DNA of 64,000 bases from an uncultured Lachnospiraceae bacterium (GCA_902801515.1 CADCII010000010.1:52788-116787), one strand, 5' to 3'; numbered from the stretch's first letter, positions 47,619-59,107 are shown. Notes: generated by a model not told the origin, from the letters alone. A program made the numbers and translations.

Positions 47619-50600
47619 TTACTCTTCTGCGTCCGGAATCTCAGTAATGTCTTCTTCCTGACCCATCTGGTCAAGCATCTCCTCATACTCGAAGCTGTCG
47701 GTCTCTTCCTGGAACACTTCATCCTCTGCCTTCTCGATCTTCACGCTGCGATAGCGCTTCATACCGGTTCCGGCCGGGAGAAGTTTACCGATGATGACAT
47801 TCTCCATCGGTCCGATCAGGTGGTCGACTTTACCCTTGATCGCTGCATCTGTGAGGACCTTGGTGGTCTCCTGGAAGGATGCTGCGCTGAGGAAGGATTC
47901 CGTCGCGAGGGAAGCCTTGGTGATACCCAGAAGGATCCGTGTGCAGGATGCCTGCTCGAGGCCTTCTTCAGCAAGTCTTCTGTTGATCTCGTCGAACTCA
48001 AGGGCATCTACCTTGGTACCCGGAAGAAGTTCGGAATCACCCGGATCGTCCACTTCGACCTTCTTCAGCATCTGGCGGACAAGAACTTCGATATGCTTAT
48101 CGGAGATCTCAACACCCTGCAGGCGGTATACACGCTGGACTTCCTGAAGCAGGTAATCCTGTACTGCGTCTACGCCTTTGATCTTAAGCAGGTCATGCGG
48201 ATTGATCGATCCTTCTGTCAGCTGGTCGCCGGCCTTGACAACAGTGCCGTCTCCCAGATGAGTTCCGTCGGAGAGTTTCTTCAGCTCTGTTCCGTAGGTA
48301 TGGAGATACGCCTTTGAGTTGCCCGTTTCCGGATCGACAACGACGATCTCTTCCTTCTTCTTGTTCTGTCTGATCTCAACTACACCGTCGATCTCAGAGA
48401 TGATGCACATACCCTTCGGTCTTCTTGCCTCAAACAGCTCCTCGACACGGGGAAGACCCTGTGTGATATCGCCGCCTGCAACACCGCCGGTATGGAAGGT
48501 TCTCATGGTCAGCTGTGTACCCGGTTCACCGATGGACTGTGCGGCGATGATACCGACAGGTTCACCGACCTGTACCGGTTCGCCGGTTGCCATGTTGGAA
48601 CCATAGCACTTCGCGCAGATTCCGACTCTGCTGCGGCAGGTCAGGATCGTACGGATCTTGACTTTCTGTACCGGGCAGTTGCCGTCCACATCTACACCCT
48701 CTGCCATGATGCGCTCAGCTCTTGAGCGGGTGATCATATGGTTTGCTTTCACCAGCACTTCGCCGTCCTGATTGCAGATCGTCTCAGCGGCATAGCGTCC
48801 GGTGATTCTTTCCTGAAGGCTCTCGATCTCTTCCTTGCCGTACGCGAACTTGCGGATATAACGGCCCGGGATCTCCTCTGCACCTTCAGAGCAGTCCATC
48901 TCACGGATGATCAGGTCCTGAGACACGACAACCATTCGTCTTGTCAGGTAGCCGGAGTCTGCTGTACGCAGAGCTGTGTCGGAAAGTCCCTTACGGGCAC
49001 CGTGCGCACTCATGAAATACTCCAGAACGTCAAGTCCCTCACGGAAGTTTGACTTGATCGGAAGTTCGATCGTATGTCCGGTCGTATCCGCCATCAGTCC
49101 GCGCATACCGGCAAGCTGCTTGATCTGCTTATCGGAACCACGGGCTCCGGAGTCAGCCATCATGTAGATGTTGTTGTACTTATCAAGGCCGTCAAGCAGA
49201 TACTTGGTCAGTGTCTGGTCAGTTTCCTTCCAGGTCTCGACGACCGCTCTGTAACGGTCATCCTCACTGGAGAAGCCTCTTCTGTGCATCAGGTTGATAT
49301 GGTCAACATCTTCCTGTGCTTTCTTCAGAAGTTCTTCCTTCTGTTCCGGAACCGTCATATCCGAGATAGAAACGGTCATGCCGGCTCTTGTGGAATAACC
49401 ATATCCCATAGCCTTGATATGGTCGAGCACTTCTGCTGTTCTGGTGGCGCCATGAATGTTGATGACCTTCTCCAGAATGCGCTTCAGATCCTTCTTCTTG
49501 ACCAGCTGGTCAATCTCAAGCTTGAGTTCATTTTCAGGATTCCTGCGGTCTACAAAACCAAGGTCCTGCGGGATGATCTCATTGAAGAGGAATCTTCCCA
49601 GTGTCGATTCGACAAGCCCGCTCTTCACGGTGCCGTCTTCCATCTTCTTCTCGACCCGGACTGTGATCCTGGACTGAAGAGTGATGATCTTGTTCTCGTA
49701 AGCGAGGATCGCTTCGTTGATATTCTTGAATATGCTGCCCTCGCCCTTTTCTCCCGGTCTCTCCTGTGTCAGATAGTATATACCGAGAACCATATCCTGG
49801 GACGGAACCGCAACCGGACCGCCATCGGACGGCTTCAGAAGGTTGTTCGGTGAGAGCATCAGGAAGCGGCACTCTGCCTGCGCTTCCACGCTAAGCGGAA
49901 GGTGGACAGCCATCTGGTCTCCGTCGAAGTCCGCATTGAATGCGGTACATACAAGCGGATGAAGCTTGATCGCCTTACCTTCGACCAGGATCGGTTCAAA
50001 CGCCTGGATACCAAGTCTGTGCAGTGTAGGAGCACGGTTCAGCATGACCGGATGCTCTCTGATGACGTCCTCAAGGACATCCCACACATCGCTCTCAAGA
50101 CGCTCGACCATCTTCTTGGCGTTCTTGATATTGTGGCTGATACCTCTCTGTACCAGTTCCTTCATAACGAAGGGCTTGAACAGTTCGATCGCCATCTCCT
50201 TCGGAAGACCGCACTGATAGATCTTCAGTTCCGGTCCGACGACGATAACAGAACGTCCTGAATAGTCGACTCGCTTACCAAGCAGGTTCTGGCGGAAACG
50301 TCCGCTCTTACCCTTGAGCATATCAGAGAGAGACTTCAGGGAACGGTTGCCGGGTCCTGTGACCGGACGGCCTCTGCGTCCGTTATCGATCAGGGCGTCG
50401 ACCGCTTCCTGGAGCATACGCTTCTCATTGCGGACGATAATGTCCGGAGCTCCCAGCTCCAACAGGCGGGAAAGTCTGTTGTTTCTGTTAATGATTCTTC
50501 TGTAGAGATCGTTCAGGTCGCTGGTCGCGAAACGGCCGCCGTCCAGCTGGACCATCGGGCGCAGATCCGGCGGAATGACCGGAACCACATTCAGCACCAT

Positions 50601-51326
50601 CCACTCCGGCTTATTTCCGGATTCGCGGAATGCTTCCACGACTTCAAGGCGCTTGATGATCTTGGCAGCCTTCTGGCTGGTTGCTGTCTCCAGTTCCTTG
50701 CGGAGCTGGACACTGAGTTCTTCCAGGTCAAGATCCCTCAACAGCTGCTGCACGGACTCAGCACCCATACCTGCCTTGAAGGCATTCGGTCCGAGTTCCT
50801 GGCACAGTTCCTGATAACGGACCTCTCCCATGATCTCTTTATAATGAAGTCCTGTGATTGCGGTGTCACCCGGATCAAGAACAACATAGCTTGCAAAATA
50901 CAGGACCTTCTCAAGATCCTTCGGCGACATATCCAGAATGAGTCCCATCCTGGACGGAATGCCTTTGAAGTACCAGATATGGGAGACTGGAGCTGCGAGG
51001 ACGATACATCCCATACGCTCTCTTCTCACCGAGCTCTTGGTGACCTCAACTCCGCACCGGTCACAGATCACGCCCTTGTATCTGATCTTCTTATACTTTC
51101 CGCAGTGGCATTCCCAGTCCTTGCTCGGCCCGAAAATGCGCTCGCAGAAGAGTCCGTCTGTCTCCGGCTTAAGTGTTCTGTAGTTGATGGTCTCCGGCTT
51201 CTTGACTTCGCCGAGCATCTTATTTCTGGTAGCCCACTCACGAATCTTATCCGGGGAAGCCAGTCCGATCCTGATCGCGTCAAATGTCATAGACTGATAA
51301 ACTTCATTCGTCGTATTATCCGGCAT
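47619..51326 (-). CDS. rpoC: DNA-directed RNA polymerase subunit beta'
   Basis: Catalytic RNA polymerase subunit of 1235 residues. The N-terminal zinc ribbon is [20 protein letters not shown]. The active-site magnesium loop is [13 protein letters not shown]. The second zinc site is [13 protein letters not shown], and the rudder/trigger regions are complete. The C-terminal 60 residues are Asp/Glu-rich. It starts 13 nt after rpoB. Confidence 0.98.
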   Translation of the reverse strand: MPDNTTNEVYQSMTFDAIRIGLASPDKIREWATRNKMLGEVKKPETINYRTLKPETDGLFCERIFGPSKDWECHCGKYKKIRYKGVICDRCGVEVTKSSVRRERMGCIVLAAPVSHIWYFKGIPSRMGLILDMSPKDLEKVLYFASYVVLDPGDTAITGLHYKEIMGEVRYQELCQELGPNAFKAGMGAESVQQLLRDLDLEELSVQLRKELETATSQKAAKIIKRLEVVEAFRESGNKPEWMVLNVVPVIPPDLRPMVQLDGGRFATSDLNDLYRRIINRNNRLSRLLELGAPDIIVRNEKRMLQEAVDALIDNGRRGRPVTGPGNRSLKSLSDMLKGKSGRFRQNLLGKRVDYSGRSVIVVGPELKIYQCGLPKEMAIELFKPFVMKELVQRGISHNIKNAKKMVERLESDVWDVLEDVIREHPVMLNRAPTLHRLGIQAFEPILVEGKAIKLHPLVCTAFNADFDGDQMAVHLPLSVEAQAECRFLMLSPNNLLKPSDGGPVAVPSQDMVLGIYYLTQERPGEKGEGSIFKNINEAILAYENKIITLQSRITVRVEKKMEDGTVKSGLVESTLGRFLFNEIIPQDLGFVDRRNPENELKLEIDQLVKKKDLKRILEKVINIHGATRTAEVLDHIKAMGYGYSTRAGMTVSISDMTVPEQKEELLKKAQEDVDHINLMHRRGFSSEDDRYRAVVETWKETDQTLTKYLLDGLDKYNNIYMMADSGARGSDKQIKQLAGMRGLMADTTGHTIELPIKSNFREGLDVLEYFMSAHGARKGLSDTALRTADSGYLTRRMVVVSQDLIIREMDCSEGAEEIPGRYIRKFAYGKEEIESLQERITGRYAAETICNQDGEVLVKANHMITRSRAERIMAEGVDVDGNCPVQKVKIRTILTCRSRVGICAKCYGSNMATGEPVQVGEPVGIIAAQSIGEPGTQLTMRTFHTGGVAGGDITQGLPRVEELFEARRPKGMCIISEIDGVVEIRQNKKKEEIVVVDPETGNSKAYLHTYGTELKKLSDGTHLGDGTVVKAGDQLTEGSINPHDLLKIKGVDAVQDYLLQEVQRVYRLQGVEISDKHIEVLVRQMLKKVEVDDPGDSELLPGTKVDALEFDEINRRLAEEGLEQASCTRILLGITKASLATESFLSAASFQETTKVLTDAAIKGKVDHLIGPMENVIIGKLLPAGTGMKRYRSVKIEKAEDEVFQEETDSFEYEEMLDQMGQEEDITEIPDAEE

Positions 51327-51339
51327 GAATGGTCTCCTT

Positions 51340-54300
51340 TCACTGATTGTCGTCGTCAGAGTATTCGAAGCTGTCCATCACTTCGTCATCTGTATCGCCG
51401 TAGTCATCCTCGGCTTCCTCATCGTAAGCCTCACCCATGTCAGGCAGTTCGGAATCCACTTCCTCTCCATCCACTACTTCCTTCGTGGAGAAGCCGGCCT
51501 GCTCCAGTGACGCACGGGACGTATCATTGGGCTGTCCGAACCTGCGGTCATCATCCAGGATGTGGCGCATGTCGGTATCGCCGTAGTCTACGCTCTCGAT
51601 CAGCTTGACCTCTGATCCGTCATCCTTGAGGACGCGGACATCAAGTGCCAGTGACTGCAGCTCTTTGAGCAGAACCTTGAAGGATTCCGGAATACCCGGT
51701 TCAGGGATATTCTCGCCCTTGATGATAGCTTCGTAAGTCTTCACACGTCCGATCACGTCATCCGACTTCACTGTCAGGATCTCCTGCAGTGTATAGGATG
51801 CGCCGTAAGCCTCGAGTGCCCAGACTTCCATCTCACCGAATCTCTGTCCGCCGAACTGAGCCTTGCCGCCCAGAGGCTGCTGTGTGACCAGTGAGTAAGG
51901 ACCGGTCGAACGGGCATGGATCTTATCATCGACCAGATGATGAAGCTTCAGGTAATTCATATGTCCGATGGTAGTCGGACCGTCAAATGGTTCTCCGGTA
52001 CGTCCGTCACGAAGCTGGACTTTACCGTCTCTGTGGATCGGAACGCCCTTCCAGAGTTCTCTGTGATCACGGTTGTCATACAGATACTCCAGCACGGAAG
52101 GAAGAAGTTCGCCTTCATGCTTCTCCTTGAACTCATCCCATTTCATGTTGACGTAGTCATTGGCCAGTTCCAGTGTATCCTGGATGTCCTTCTCATTTGC
52201 ACCGTCAAATACCGGAGTCGCAATATTGAAGCCAAGCGCCATGGCTGCAAGGCTCAGGTGGATCTCCAGGACCTGTCCGATGTTCATACGGCTCGGGACG
52301 CCGAGCGGATTCAGCACGATATCAAGCGGACGTCCATTCGGAAGGAACGGCATATCCTCGATCGGCAGCACGCGGGAAACAACACCCTTGTTACCGTGAC
52401 GTCCTGCCATCTTATCGCCGACGGAGATCTTTCTCTTCTGCGCGATATAGATACGTACTGACTGGTTGACTCCCGGTGACAGCTCGTCGCCGTTCTCTCT
52501 CGTGAACACTTTGGCAGCGACCACGATACCATATTCTCCGTGAGGAACCTTCAGCGAAGTATCTCTTACTTCTCTTGCCTTCTCACCGAAGATTGCTCTC
52601 AGCAGTCTCTCCTCAGCGGTCAGTTCTGTCTCGCCCTTAGGCGTGACCTTACCGACAAGGATATCGCCTGCACGGACCTCAGCGCCAATGCGGATGATTC
52701 CGCGCTCGTCAAGATCCTTCAGCGCGTCTTCACCGACACCCGGTACATCTCTGGTGATCTCTTCCGGTCCGAGCTTCGTGTCTCTGGACTCTGCCTCATA
52801 CTCCTCAATGTGGATGGAGGTGTAGACATCATCCATGACCAGACGCTCGCTCAGAAGGACAGCATCCTCGTAGTTATAACCTTCCCAGGTCATGAATCCG
52901 ATCAGCGGATTCTTGCCCAGCGCCAGCTCACCGTTCGAAGTGGAAGCGCCGTCGGCGATGATGTCGCCAGCTTCAACAACGTCGCCCTTGAAGACGATCG
53001 GTCTCTGGTTGTAGCAGTTGGACTGGTTGCTGCGCACATATTTGCGCAGATGATACTCTTCCCTGCTTCCGTCTTCCTGGCGGATAACGATGCGGTTCGC
53101 CTCAGAGCGCTCGACCACACCTGCCTGCTTCGCGAGCACGCATACGCCGGAGTCAACGGCAGCCTTGACTTCCATGCCGGTACCGACAGCCGCAGCTTCG
53201 GTAGTCAGCAGCGGAACAGCCTGTCTCTGCATGTTGGATCCCATCAGCGCACGGTTGGCGTCATCGTTCTGAAGGAACGGGATCAGCGCCGTCGCGACTG
53301 AGAAGACCATTCTCGGAGAGACGTCCATGTATTCAAACATGGTCTTGTTATACTGCTGCGTCTGGTCGCGGAAACGGCCGGACACATTCTTATTAATGAA
53401 ATAACCATTCTCATCCAGCTTGGTGTTAGCCTGGGCGATATGGTAATTATCCTCTTCATCCGCCGTCATATAGACAACTTCATTGGTGACACGCGGATTT
53501 TCCGGATCTGAACGGTCAACCTTGCGGTACGGAGCTTCAACAAAGCCATACTTGTTGATGCGCGCATAGCATGCCAGCGAGTTGATAAGACCGATGTTCG
53601 GTCCTTCAGGAGTCTCGATGGGGCACATGCGTCCGTAATGGGAATAATGAACGTCACGGACTTCGAATCCCGCACGGTCTCTGGAAAGGCCGCCAGGTCC
53701 AAGTGCGGAGAGACGTCTCTTATGTGTCAGCTCGGACAGAGGATTGTTCTGGTCCATGAACTGTGACAGCTGGGAAGATCCGAAGAACTCCTTGACAGCA
53801 GCAGTTACCGGCTTGATGTTGATCAGGGACTGAGGTGTGATCCCCTCGATCTCCTGTGTAGTCATACGCTCACGCACGACTCTCTCAAGACGGCTCAGAC
53901 CGATACGGTACTGGTTCTGCAGCAGTTCACCGACGGCACGGATACGGCGGTTGCCGAGATGATCGATATCATCGCTGTTGCCGATGCCGTATTCCAGATG
54001 CATGTTGTAGTTGATCGAAGCAAGGATGTCTTCCTTTGTAATATTCTTCGGGATCAGGTCATGGACATGTCCGCGGACATCTTCCTTCGCTGCATCCTGA
54101 TTCAGGACGCCATCCTCGGTATTGCGTTCAAGCAGCTCAGCCAGATACGGATAATACACCAGTTCAGTGATGCCCAGTTCTTCCGGATCACAGTCCAGAT
54201 ACTCCTTCAGATCGACCATCATGTTGGAGAGGACACGTACGTTGCGCTCCTCTGCTGCGATAAGAACATAGCATACGGCAGCATTCTGGATCTGATCCGC

Positions 54301-55254
54301 AAGCTCTGCATCCACAACGGTGCCGGTCTCCGCGATGATCTCACCTGTACGCGTATCGACAACATCCTCAGCCAGTGTGTGACCGGTAATACGGTTCTTC
54401 AGCAGAAGTTTCTTATTATACTTATAGCGGCCAACCTTAGCCAGGTCATAGCGGCGCGCGTCAAAGAACATTCCGTGGATCAGGCTCTCTGCACTCTCAA
54501 CTGCAAACGGTTCACCCGGACGGATCTTCTTGTAGAGTTCTCTCAGACCGCTCTCAAAATCATTAGCCTCATCCTTCTCAAGGGTGGCAACGATCTTCGG
54601 CTCCTCGCCGAACAGCTCAATGATCTCGGCATTGGTGCCTACTCCGAGGGCGCGGACCAGCGTCGTAACCGCGACTTTGCGGGTACGGTCTACACGTACA
54701 TAGAATACGTCGTTGGAGTCCGTCTCATATTCCAGCCAGGCACCCCTGTTCGGGATAACGGTGCAGGAGTAAAGAGGTTTACCGAGTTTATCACGGGTAA
54801 TTCCGTAATAAATGCCGGGACTTCTGACCAGCTGGCTGACAATGACACGCTCGGCACCATTGATCACGAATGTGCCGGTTTCTGTCATCAGAGGGAGATC
54901 TCCCATAAAGATCTCATGCTCACTGATCTCGTCGTTCTCTTTGTTATGGAGCCTCACCCGAACCTTCAGCGGGGCCGCATAGGTTGCGTCTCTCTCTGCG
55001 CACTGCTCGATGGTATACTTGGTATCATCTCTGCAGAGCTGGAAGGTGGTAAATTCAAGGCTGAGCTTTCCGCCGTAATCTTCAATTGGCGAGATGTCCT
55101 TAAAAGCTTCATCCAGTCCGTCCGTGAGGAACCAATCATAGGAGTTCTTCTGAACTTCGATCAGGTTCGGCATCTCGAGGACTTCCTGACTTCTCTGGAA
55201 GCTCATACGCATGCTTCTGCCAGCCTTTACCGGGCGAATTCTGTTTTTTTCCAT
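51340..55254 (-). CDS. rpoB: DNA-directed RNA polymerase subunit beta
   Basis: RNA polymerase beta subunit of 1304 residues. The rifampicin region ([20 protein letters not shown] then [11 protein letters not shown]) has the usual sensitive residues. Other landmarks are [15 protein letters not shown] and the C-terminal [20 protein letters not shown] in part. The C-terminus is extended and acidic. It is the first gene of rpoBC, separated from rplJL by an amidase gene and its own promoter. Confidence 0.98.
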   Translation of the reverse strand: MEKNRIRPVKAGRSMRMSFQRSQEVLEMPNLIEVQKNSYDWFLTDGLDEAFKDISPIEDYGGKLSLEFTTFQLCRDDTKYTIEQCAERDATYAAPLKVRVRLHNKENDEISEHEIFMGDLPLMTETGTFVINGAERVIVSQLVRSPGIYYGITRDKLGKPLYSCTVIPNRGAWLEYETDSNDVFYVRVDRTRKVAVTTLVRALGVGTNAEIIELFGEEPKIVATLEKDEANDFESGLRELYKKIRPGEPFAVESAESLIHGMFFDARRYDLAKVGRYKYNKKLLLKNRITGHTLAEDVVDTRTGEIIAETGTVVDAELADQIQNAAVCYVLIAAEERNVRVLSNMMVDLKEYLDCDPEELGITELVYYPYLAELLERNTEDGVLNQDAAKEDVRGHVHDLIPKNITKEDILASINYNMHLEYGIGNSDDIDHLGNRRIRAVGELLQNQYRIGLSRLERVVRERMTTQEIEGITPQSLINIKPVTAAVKEFFGSSQLSQFMDQNNPLSELTHKRRLSALGPGGLSRDRAGFEVRDVHYSHYGRMCPIETPEGPNIGLINSLACYARINKYGFVEAPYRKVDRSDPENPRVTNEVVYMTADEEDNYHIAQANTKLDENGYFINKNVSGRFRDQTQQYNKTMFEYMDVSPRMVFSVATALIPFLQNDDANRALMGSNMQRQAVPLLTTEAAAVGTGMEVKAAVDSGVCVLAKQAGVVERSEANRIVIRQEDGSREEYHLRKYVRSNQSNCYNQRPIVFKGDVVEAGDIIADGASTSNGELALGKNPLIGFMTWEGYNYEDAVLLSERLVMDDVYTSIHIEEYEAESRDTKLGPEEITRDVPGVGEDALKDLDERGIIRIGAEVRAGDILVGKVTPKGETELTAEERLLRAIFGEKAREVRDTSLKVPHGEYGIVVAAKVFTRENGDELSPGVNQSVRIYIAQKRKISVGDKMAGRHGNKGVVSRVLPIEDMPFLPNGRPLDIVLNPLGVPSRMNIGQVLEIHLSLAAMALGFNIATPVFDGANEKDIQDTLELANDYVNMKWDEFKEKHEGELLPSVLEYLYDNRDHRELWKGVPIHRDGKVQLRDGRTGEPFDGPTTIGHMNYLKLHHLVDDKIHARSTGPYSLVTQQPLGGKAQFGGQRFGEMEVWALEAYGASYTLQEILTVKSDDVIGRVKTYEAIIKGENIPEPGIPESFKVLLKELQSLALDVRVLKDDGSEVKLIESVDYGDTDMRHILDDDRRFGQPNDTSRASLEQAGFSTKEVVDGEEVDSELPDMGEAYDEEAEDDYGDTDDEVMDSFEYSDDDNQ

Positions 55255-55350
55255 TAACTGTTCACCTCTGTACTTTCTGCTGCCGATGTATAGTTATTTT
55301 TGGGCGCACTAAGCCCGTAGCGCATAGTCTTGGACAATAATGCAACGTAC

Positions 55351-55379
55351 AGACTACCACGCCACGGGCTCCGTGTCAA
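55351..55379 (-). promoter_or_regulatory. promoter of rpoBC
   Basis: Minus strand TTGACA (55379-55374), a 17-nt spacer and TAGTCT (55356-55351), about 95 nt before rpoB. The -10 is weak, but the same GTGGTAGTCT sequence follows TTGACA at the rplJ promoter. An imperfect inverted repeat (55312-55370; agcccgt arms) spans the -10 region. Confidence 0.6.
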
Positions 55380-55405
55380 ACACTTTTTTACTTTTTTTCA
55401 TTTTT

Positions 55406-56278
55406 TCAAAGCCCTGAAGAACAGAAACTGTCAACACCGGCTTTCAGTCCCCTTGCGTATCCGGCGCATGCATCCGCAGAGTGGTCGCTCGCCCTGTCTC
55501 CAAGCTCGATGTCTACACTTGGTACGGTGGAATAGGAAGTCTGCGTAAGGTCCGTCTGAAGAGTCCCGTCTCCGAATACCGCCAGGCCTTCCTGCTGAAG
55601 TCCCTGTACAAGACAGCTGCCAAGAAGGTTATGCTCCTGCCAGTGGGACGCCACAGGCTCCATGGCCCGGTACGACGCGACATCCGGAACCGAGCAGTAA
55701 TAACAGCCCTTGTTGCTGTCCGTACTGTCAAAATGAATCGCAATGTGAAGATCTGCGCGGTTATTTGCTATAACCGTCCGGGCGATATTATCCAGCTGGA
55801 CATCATCACTCTCACGGATCATCAGCACATCGTACCCATCCTCAAGGAGCAGCCTCTTCAGCTCCATCGCAACCTGAAGATTTACTGACGCCTCAGTTGT
55901 ACCGTCAAGAAAAGTCGTCCCGCCGGACACCGCAATGGAATACGTCTCTCCTGCAGCATTCGTTCCGCCTGTCACCTTGGGAGTTCCGTCAGGATGACTG
56001 AGGGTCTGCGCTCCCTCTCCGCCGCTTGTTCCGTGTCCGGCATTCACACAGACCGTAATGTTCTTTCTCCCGCTGCCGGCATCCTCTGCGGCCAGGTACA
56101 TCTCGGCAGTTCCTGTATGGATTGCCGAATTGCCCGCATACGTCCAGGTCTCATCTAAACTCACTGCGCCTGCCACTTTCCCCTGTACATTCTCTGCATA
56201 GATCCGCACTGTTCCAGTCAGAATCAGGATCACAGCAGCGATCCATACCATATGCACATAAAAACTCATCTGTCTCAT
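55406..56278 (-). CDS. N-acetylmuramoyl-L-alanine amidase (Amidase_3 family)
   Basis: Predicted exported zinc amidase that cleaves the bond between MurNAc and the stem peptide, 290 residues. An N-terminal hydrophobic segment (MVWIAAVILILTGTVRIYA) is a signal or anchor. The catalytic domain holds the zinc-ligand motifs VCVNAGHG, TEASVNLQVAMELK, LHIAIHFDS and the final VDIELGD Glu. The start at 56278 has GGAG 8 nt upstream; other in-frame ATGs lie 2 and 6 codons before it. It lies between rplL and rpoB on the same strand. Confidence 0.87.
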   Translation of the reverse strand: MRQMSFYVHMVWIAAVILILTGTVRIYAENVQGKVAGAVSLDETWTYAGNSAIHTGTAEMYLAAEDAGSGRKNITVCVNAGHGTSGGEGAQTLSHPDGTPKVTGGTNAAGETYSIAVSGGTTFLDGTTEASVNLQVAMELKRLLLEDGYDVLMIRESDDVQLDNIARTVIANNRADLHIAIHFDSTDSNKGCYYCSVPDVASYRAMEPVASHWQEHNLLGSCLVQGLQQEGLAVFGDGTLQTDLTQTSYSTVPSVDIELGDRASDHSADACAGYARGLKAGVDSFCSSGL

Positions 56279-56385
56279 ATTCATTTCTCCAGTCATGATT
56301 ATTATCCTGATTCTAGCGGATAATATCTGTGCAGTCCTGCAGAGAACCTTAACAGTCTCTTTTATTTCCCTATAATCCTTATAAG

Positions 56386-56425
56386 TAAAAAGGGAACTTG
56401 TGTCTACACACAGTTCCCTTTTTTC
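56386..56425 (-). terminator. intrinsic terminator of rplJL
   Basis: Minus strand aagggaact / agttcccttt with a loop of about 15 nt, followed by TTTTT. It starts about 20 nt after the rplL stop and separates rplJL from the amidase gene and rpoBC. Confidence 0.87.
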
Positions 56426-56445
56426 CGTCGTTTAATGGTTCTGGA

Positions 56446-56820
56446 TTATTTCAGAGTAACCTTTGCACCCTGCTCTTCCAGCTTAGCCTTCAGCTCATCA
56501 GCCTCAGCCTTGGAGACCTGCTCCTTGACAACCTTCGGAGCACCGTCAACAACGTCCTTAGCTTCCTTCAGTCCAAGACCGGTAGCTTCACGGACAACCT
56601 TGATGACCTTAACCTTGTTCGGGCCAACCTCAGTCAGCTCAACATCAAATTCAGTCTTCTCTTCAGCTTCTTCTGCAGCTGCTGCAGGACCTGCAACAAC
56701 AACACCCGCTGCTGCGGATACACCAAACTCTTCCTCACAAGCCTTAACCAGCTCGTTCAGCTCCATAACGGTAAGTTCCTTAATAGCGTCGATAAACTCG
56801 GCAGTAGTAAGTTTTGCCAT
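56446..56820 (-). CDS. rplL: 50S ribosomal protein L7/L12
   Basis: Stalk protein that recruits translational GTPases, 124 residues. An N-terminal dimer domain ([19 protein letters not shown]) and Ala-rich hinge precede the C-terminal domain ([20 protein letters not shown] then [20 protein letters not shown]). Normal. Confidence 0.98.
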   Translation of the reverse strand: MAKLTTAEFIDAIKELTVMELNELVKACEEEFGVSAAAGVVVAGPAAAAEEAEEKTEFDVELTEVGPNKVKVIKVVREATGLGLKEAKDVVDGAPKVVKEQVSKAEADELKAKLEEQGAKVTLK

Positions 56821-56948
56821 GATAATGATTCCTCCTGTATTATTTAGATGATCTTTTCAAAGATAAATGTACGCAGGATCTTATCCTGCAGCGATCCACA
56901 TCAAGCCGCTCTGCCGCTTACAAGCACACAGACGCGGGTCTGTCAGGA

Positions 56949-57485
56949 TCACTCTGCCGCCGGAGCGGCTTCCTCTGCCGGAGCAGCGGCCTCGGCTGCT
57001 GCCGGGTCCTTCTCGGCGATCTGCTTGATGACTCTTGCGAAGTTTGCGACCGGACTCTGCATAGAGCCGAACAGTCTGCCGAGCAGGACTTCCCTTGTCG
57101 GGACATCTGCCAGAGCTTCTACCTGCTTGTCATCATAGAACTTGCCCTCGATGATACCGCCTACCAGACGGATTGTCGGGTTTGCCTTGAAATGCTTCTT
57201 GATGATGCGGGACGGTGCAGTTGCATCATCCTTGGAGATCGCGATCGCATTCGCACCGTGAAGATGTGCGCACAGAGGTTCAAACTCCGTACCCTTGAAG
57301 GCGAAATTCATCATCGTGTTCTTGCATACCTTGTAGGTGATGCCGGCTTCACGCAGTTCCTTACGAAGAGCGGTATCGCCTGCAACATTGATTCCAAGAT
57401 AGTTAACAAGAACGACAGCGTCTGCATCCTTGACGCTTGCTGCGATCTCTTCAACAATCGGCTGTTTCAGTTCCACTTTTGCCAT
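56949..57485 (-). CDS. rplJ: 50S ribosomal protein L10
   Basis: Stalk-base protein of 178 residues from the ATG at 57485; AAGGAGGT lies 7 nt upstream, deciding against longer in-frame ORF sequence. It begins MAKVELKQPIVEEIAASVKD. L10 holds L7/L12 dimers and probably represses its own leader, which carries a terminator hairpin at 57532-57563. The C-terminus is Ala/Glu-rich. Confidence 0.97.
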   Translation of the reverse strand: MAKVELKQPIVEEIAASVKDADAVVLVNYLGINVAGDTALRKELREAGITYKVCKNTMMNFAFKGTEFEPLCAHLHGANAIAISKDDATAPSRIIKKHFKANPTIRLVGGIIEGKFYDDKQVEALADVPTREVLLGRLFGSMQSPVANFARVIKQIAEKDPAAAEAAAPAEEAAPAAE

Positions 57486-57603
57486 AACCATTACCTCCTT
57501 ATAGATTTTGTAATGACCGCAAAAGAGCAATAAAAAACACCTTCCCGCGAAAACACGAAAAGGCGCGAACATTCAAAGAATTCACACTTCCTCGGCAGGC
57601 GCA
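57486..57603 (-). promoter_or_regulatory. rplJ leader (L10-type) with intrinsic attenuator
   Basis: The minus-strand leader carries GCCTGCCGAGG (near 57590), a sequence typical of Firmicute L10 leaders. It is followed by a terminator: 10-bp stem cctttTcgtg / cgcgggaagg with G-T pairs, a TTTT loop (57540-57563), then TGTTTTTTATT. About 45 nt separate it from rplJ. Feedback by L10 or L10-L12 through premature termination is inferred from the known family element. Confidence 0.7.
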
Positions 57604-57609
57604 TCTCGC

Positions 57610-57638
57610 ATTATACCCTCTCGGGAACCTGCTGTCTT
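57610..57638 (-). promoter_or_regulatory. proximal rplJ promoter
   Basis: Minus strand AAGACA (57638-57633), a 17-nt spacer and perfect TATAAT (57615-57610), placing the start just before the L10 leader. Confidence 0.65.
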
Positions 57639-57655
57639 CGGCAGTCATCCTTGGT

Positions 57656-57684
57656 AGACTACCACTCTGTCCGGGATATGTCAA
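57656..57684 (-). promoter_or_regulatory. distal rplJ promoter
   Basis: Minus strand TTGACA (57684-57679), a 17-nt spacer and TAGTCT (57661-57656). It shares GTGGTAGTCT with the rpoB promoter. It could act together with the proximal promoter or be the main one. Confidence 0.5.
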
Positions 57685-57700
57685 GCATGAAAATGCGAAG

Positions 57701-57794
57701 TTGCACAAGTGACAGGCACTCGTGCAAGAACGATGGACATGAACCAGGAAGCCATGAACAAGTGACAGGCACTTGTGCAAGAGCAGGCACTTGT
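57701..57794. repeat. cluster of GTGACAGGCAC palindromes
   Basis: Two hairpins and one half-copy. 57701-57727 pairs ttgcacaagtg with cactcgtgcaa around acagg. 57758-57776 pairs acaagtg with cacttgt around acagg. 57784-57794 is a half-copy (caggcacttgt). The same unit lies at 4366-4388. It occupies the gap between the rplA terminator and the rplJ promoter. Confidence 0.7.
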
Positions 57795-57827
57795 AAAAAA
57801 CAGCTCCGTTCCTCTCGGAACGGAGCT
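57793..57827 (-). terminator. intrinsic terminator after rplA
   Basis: Perfect 11-bp stem agctccgttcc / ggaacggagct with a 4-nt loop, then GTTTTTT on the minus strand. It ends the rpmG-secE-nusG-rplK-rplA unit. Confidence 0.92.
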
Positions 57828-57876
57828 ACCTGATAAGCGGTATTGCGTATGGAATTGTCTGATACGATCGTTATGA

Positions 57877-58569
57877 TCAGCCGAACTTGGCTGCGTTCAG
57901 TTTGATGCCGGGGCCCATGGACGGTGCCATGACTACGCTCTTCAGGAATGTTCCCTTCAGAGCCGCCGGTCTTGCCTTAACGATCGCTTCGATAAGCGTC
58001 TGGAAGTTGTCGCAGAGCTGTTCCTCGGTGAAGGAAGCCTTGCCGATCGGAACATGAATGATGTTGGACTTGTCAAGTCTGTACTCGATCTTACCTGCTT
58101 TGATATCGTTGATAGCCTTGGTAACATCCATCGTGACGGTACCAGCCTTCGGGTTCGGCATCAGGCCCTTCGGACCGAGCACGCGGCCCAGACGGCCGAC
58201 AACACCCATCATATCCGGGGTAGCTACAACAACATCGAAATCAAGCCATCCCTCATTCTGGATCTTCGGAATGAGTTCTTCAGCGCCTACATAATCAGCG
58301 CCTGCTGCCTGAGCTTCGTCTGCCTTGGCATTCTTGGCAAATACAAGTACGCGGACAGTCTTACCGGTTCCGTGCGGAAGGACTACAGCGCCGCGGATCT
58401 GCTGATCTGCATGACGTCCGTCGCATCCGGTACGGATATGGACCTCAACGGTCTCATCAAATTTTGCAAATGCTGTCTTCTTTACAAGAGCGACAGCGTC
58501 TGACACTTCATAGAGCTGGGAGCGGTCAATCTGCTTCGCAGCTTCCTGATATTTCTTACCTCTCTTCAT
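57877..58569 (-). CDS. rplA: 50S ribosomal protein L1
   Basis: L1-stalk protein of 230 residues from the ATG at 58569, with CAGGAGG about 8 nt upstream. It contains [37 protein letters not shown] in part and [20 protein letters not shown]. It is a known autogenous regulator of rplKA; the regulatory site was not located. Confidence 0.97.
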   Translation of the reverse strand: MKRGKKYQEAAKQIDRSQLYEVSDAVALVKKTAFAKFDETVEVHIRTGCDGRHADQQIRGAVVLPHGTGKTVRVLVFAKNAKADEAQAAGADYVGAEELIPKIQNEGWLDFDVVVATPDMMGVVGRLGRVLGPKGLMPNPKAGTVTMDVTKAINDIKAGKIEYRLDKSNIIHVPIGKASFTEEQLCDNFQTLIEAIVKARPAALKGTFLKSVVMAPSMGPGIKLNAAKFG

Positions 58570-58631
58570 GATATACCTCCTGGTGGTAATGGCGGGATGT
58601 ATCCCTCCCACTTAATTAGCATGCACTAAAC

Positions 58632-59057
58632 TCAATCCTCAACAACAATGCCCATGGAACGCGCGGTTCCGGCGATCATGCTCATTGCTGCCTCGATGGA
58701 ACCTGCATTCAGGTCCGGCATCTTCATCTCAGCGATCTCACGGATCTTATCCTTGGAGATCGTAGCGACCTTATCTTTGTTCGGTACGCCGGATGCCTTC
58801 GCCAGGTTGCATGCTTTCTTCAGAAGTACCGCTGCAGGCGGAGTCTTCGTGATGAAGCTGAAGGAACGGTCTGCATAAACGGTAATGACTACCGGGATGA
58901 TCAGGTCGCCCTTATCAGCTGTTCTTGCATTGAACTCCTTCGTGAACTGCACGATGTTGACACCGTGCTGGCCAAGAGCCGGTCCTACCGGGGGAGCCGG
59001 GGTGGCCTTGCCTGCAGGAATCTGCAATTTAATATAGCCTGTTACTTTCTTTGCCAT
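58632..59057 (-). CDS. rplK: 50S ribosomal protein L11
   Basis: GTPase-centre protein of 141 residues. It begins [18 protein letters not shown] and contains [27 protein letters not shown] and the C-terminal [16 protein letters not shown]. Normal. Confidence 0.98.
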   Translation of the reverse strand: MAKKVTGYIKLQIPAGKATPAPPVGPALGQHGVNIVQFTKEFNARTADKGDLIIPVVITVYADRSFSFITKTPPAAVLLKKACNLAKASGVPNKDKVATISKDKIREIAEMKMPDLNAGSIEAAMSMIAGTARSMGIVVED

Positions 59058-59107
59058 GATTATGCCTCCTTGTGGTTCTGGCGGGAATTCCCTCCCACTT
59101 CAATAAA

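Noticed and set aside
51916-55257. Long open frames on the plus strand across rpoB and rpoC (up to 432 codons)
   Set aside because: They are antisense to strongly conserved genes, have no homology I can recognise and no proper SD, and reflect codon bias of the true strand.
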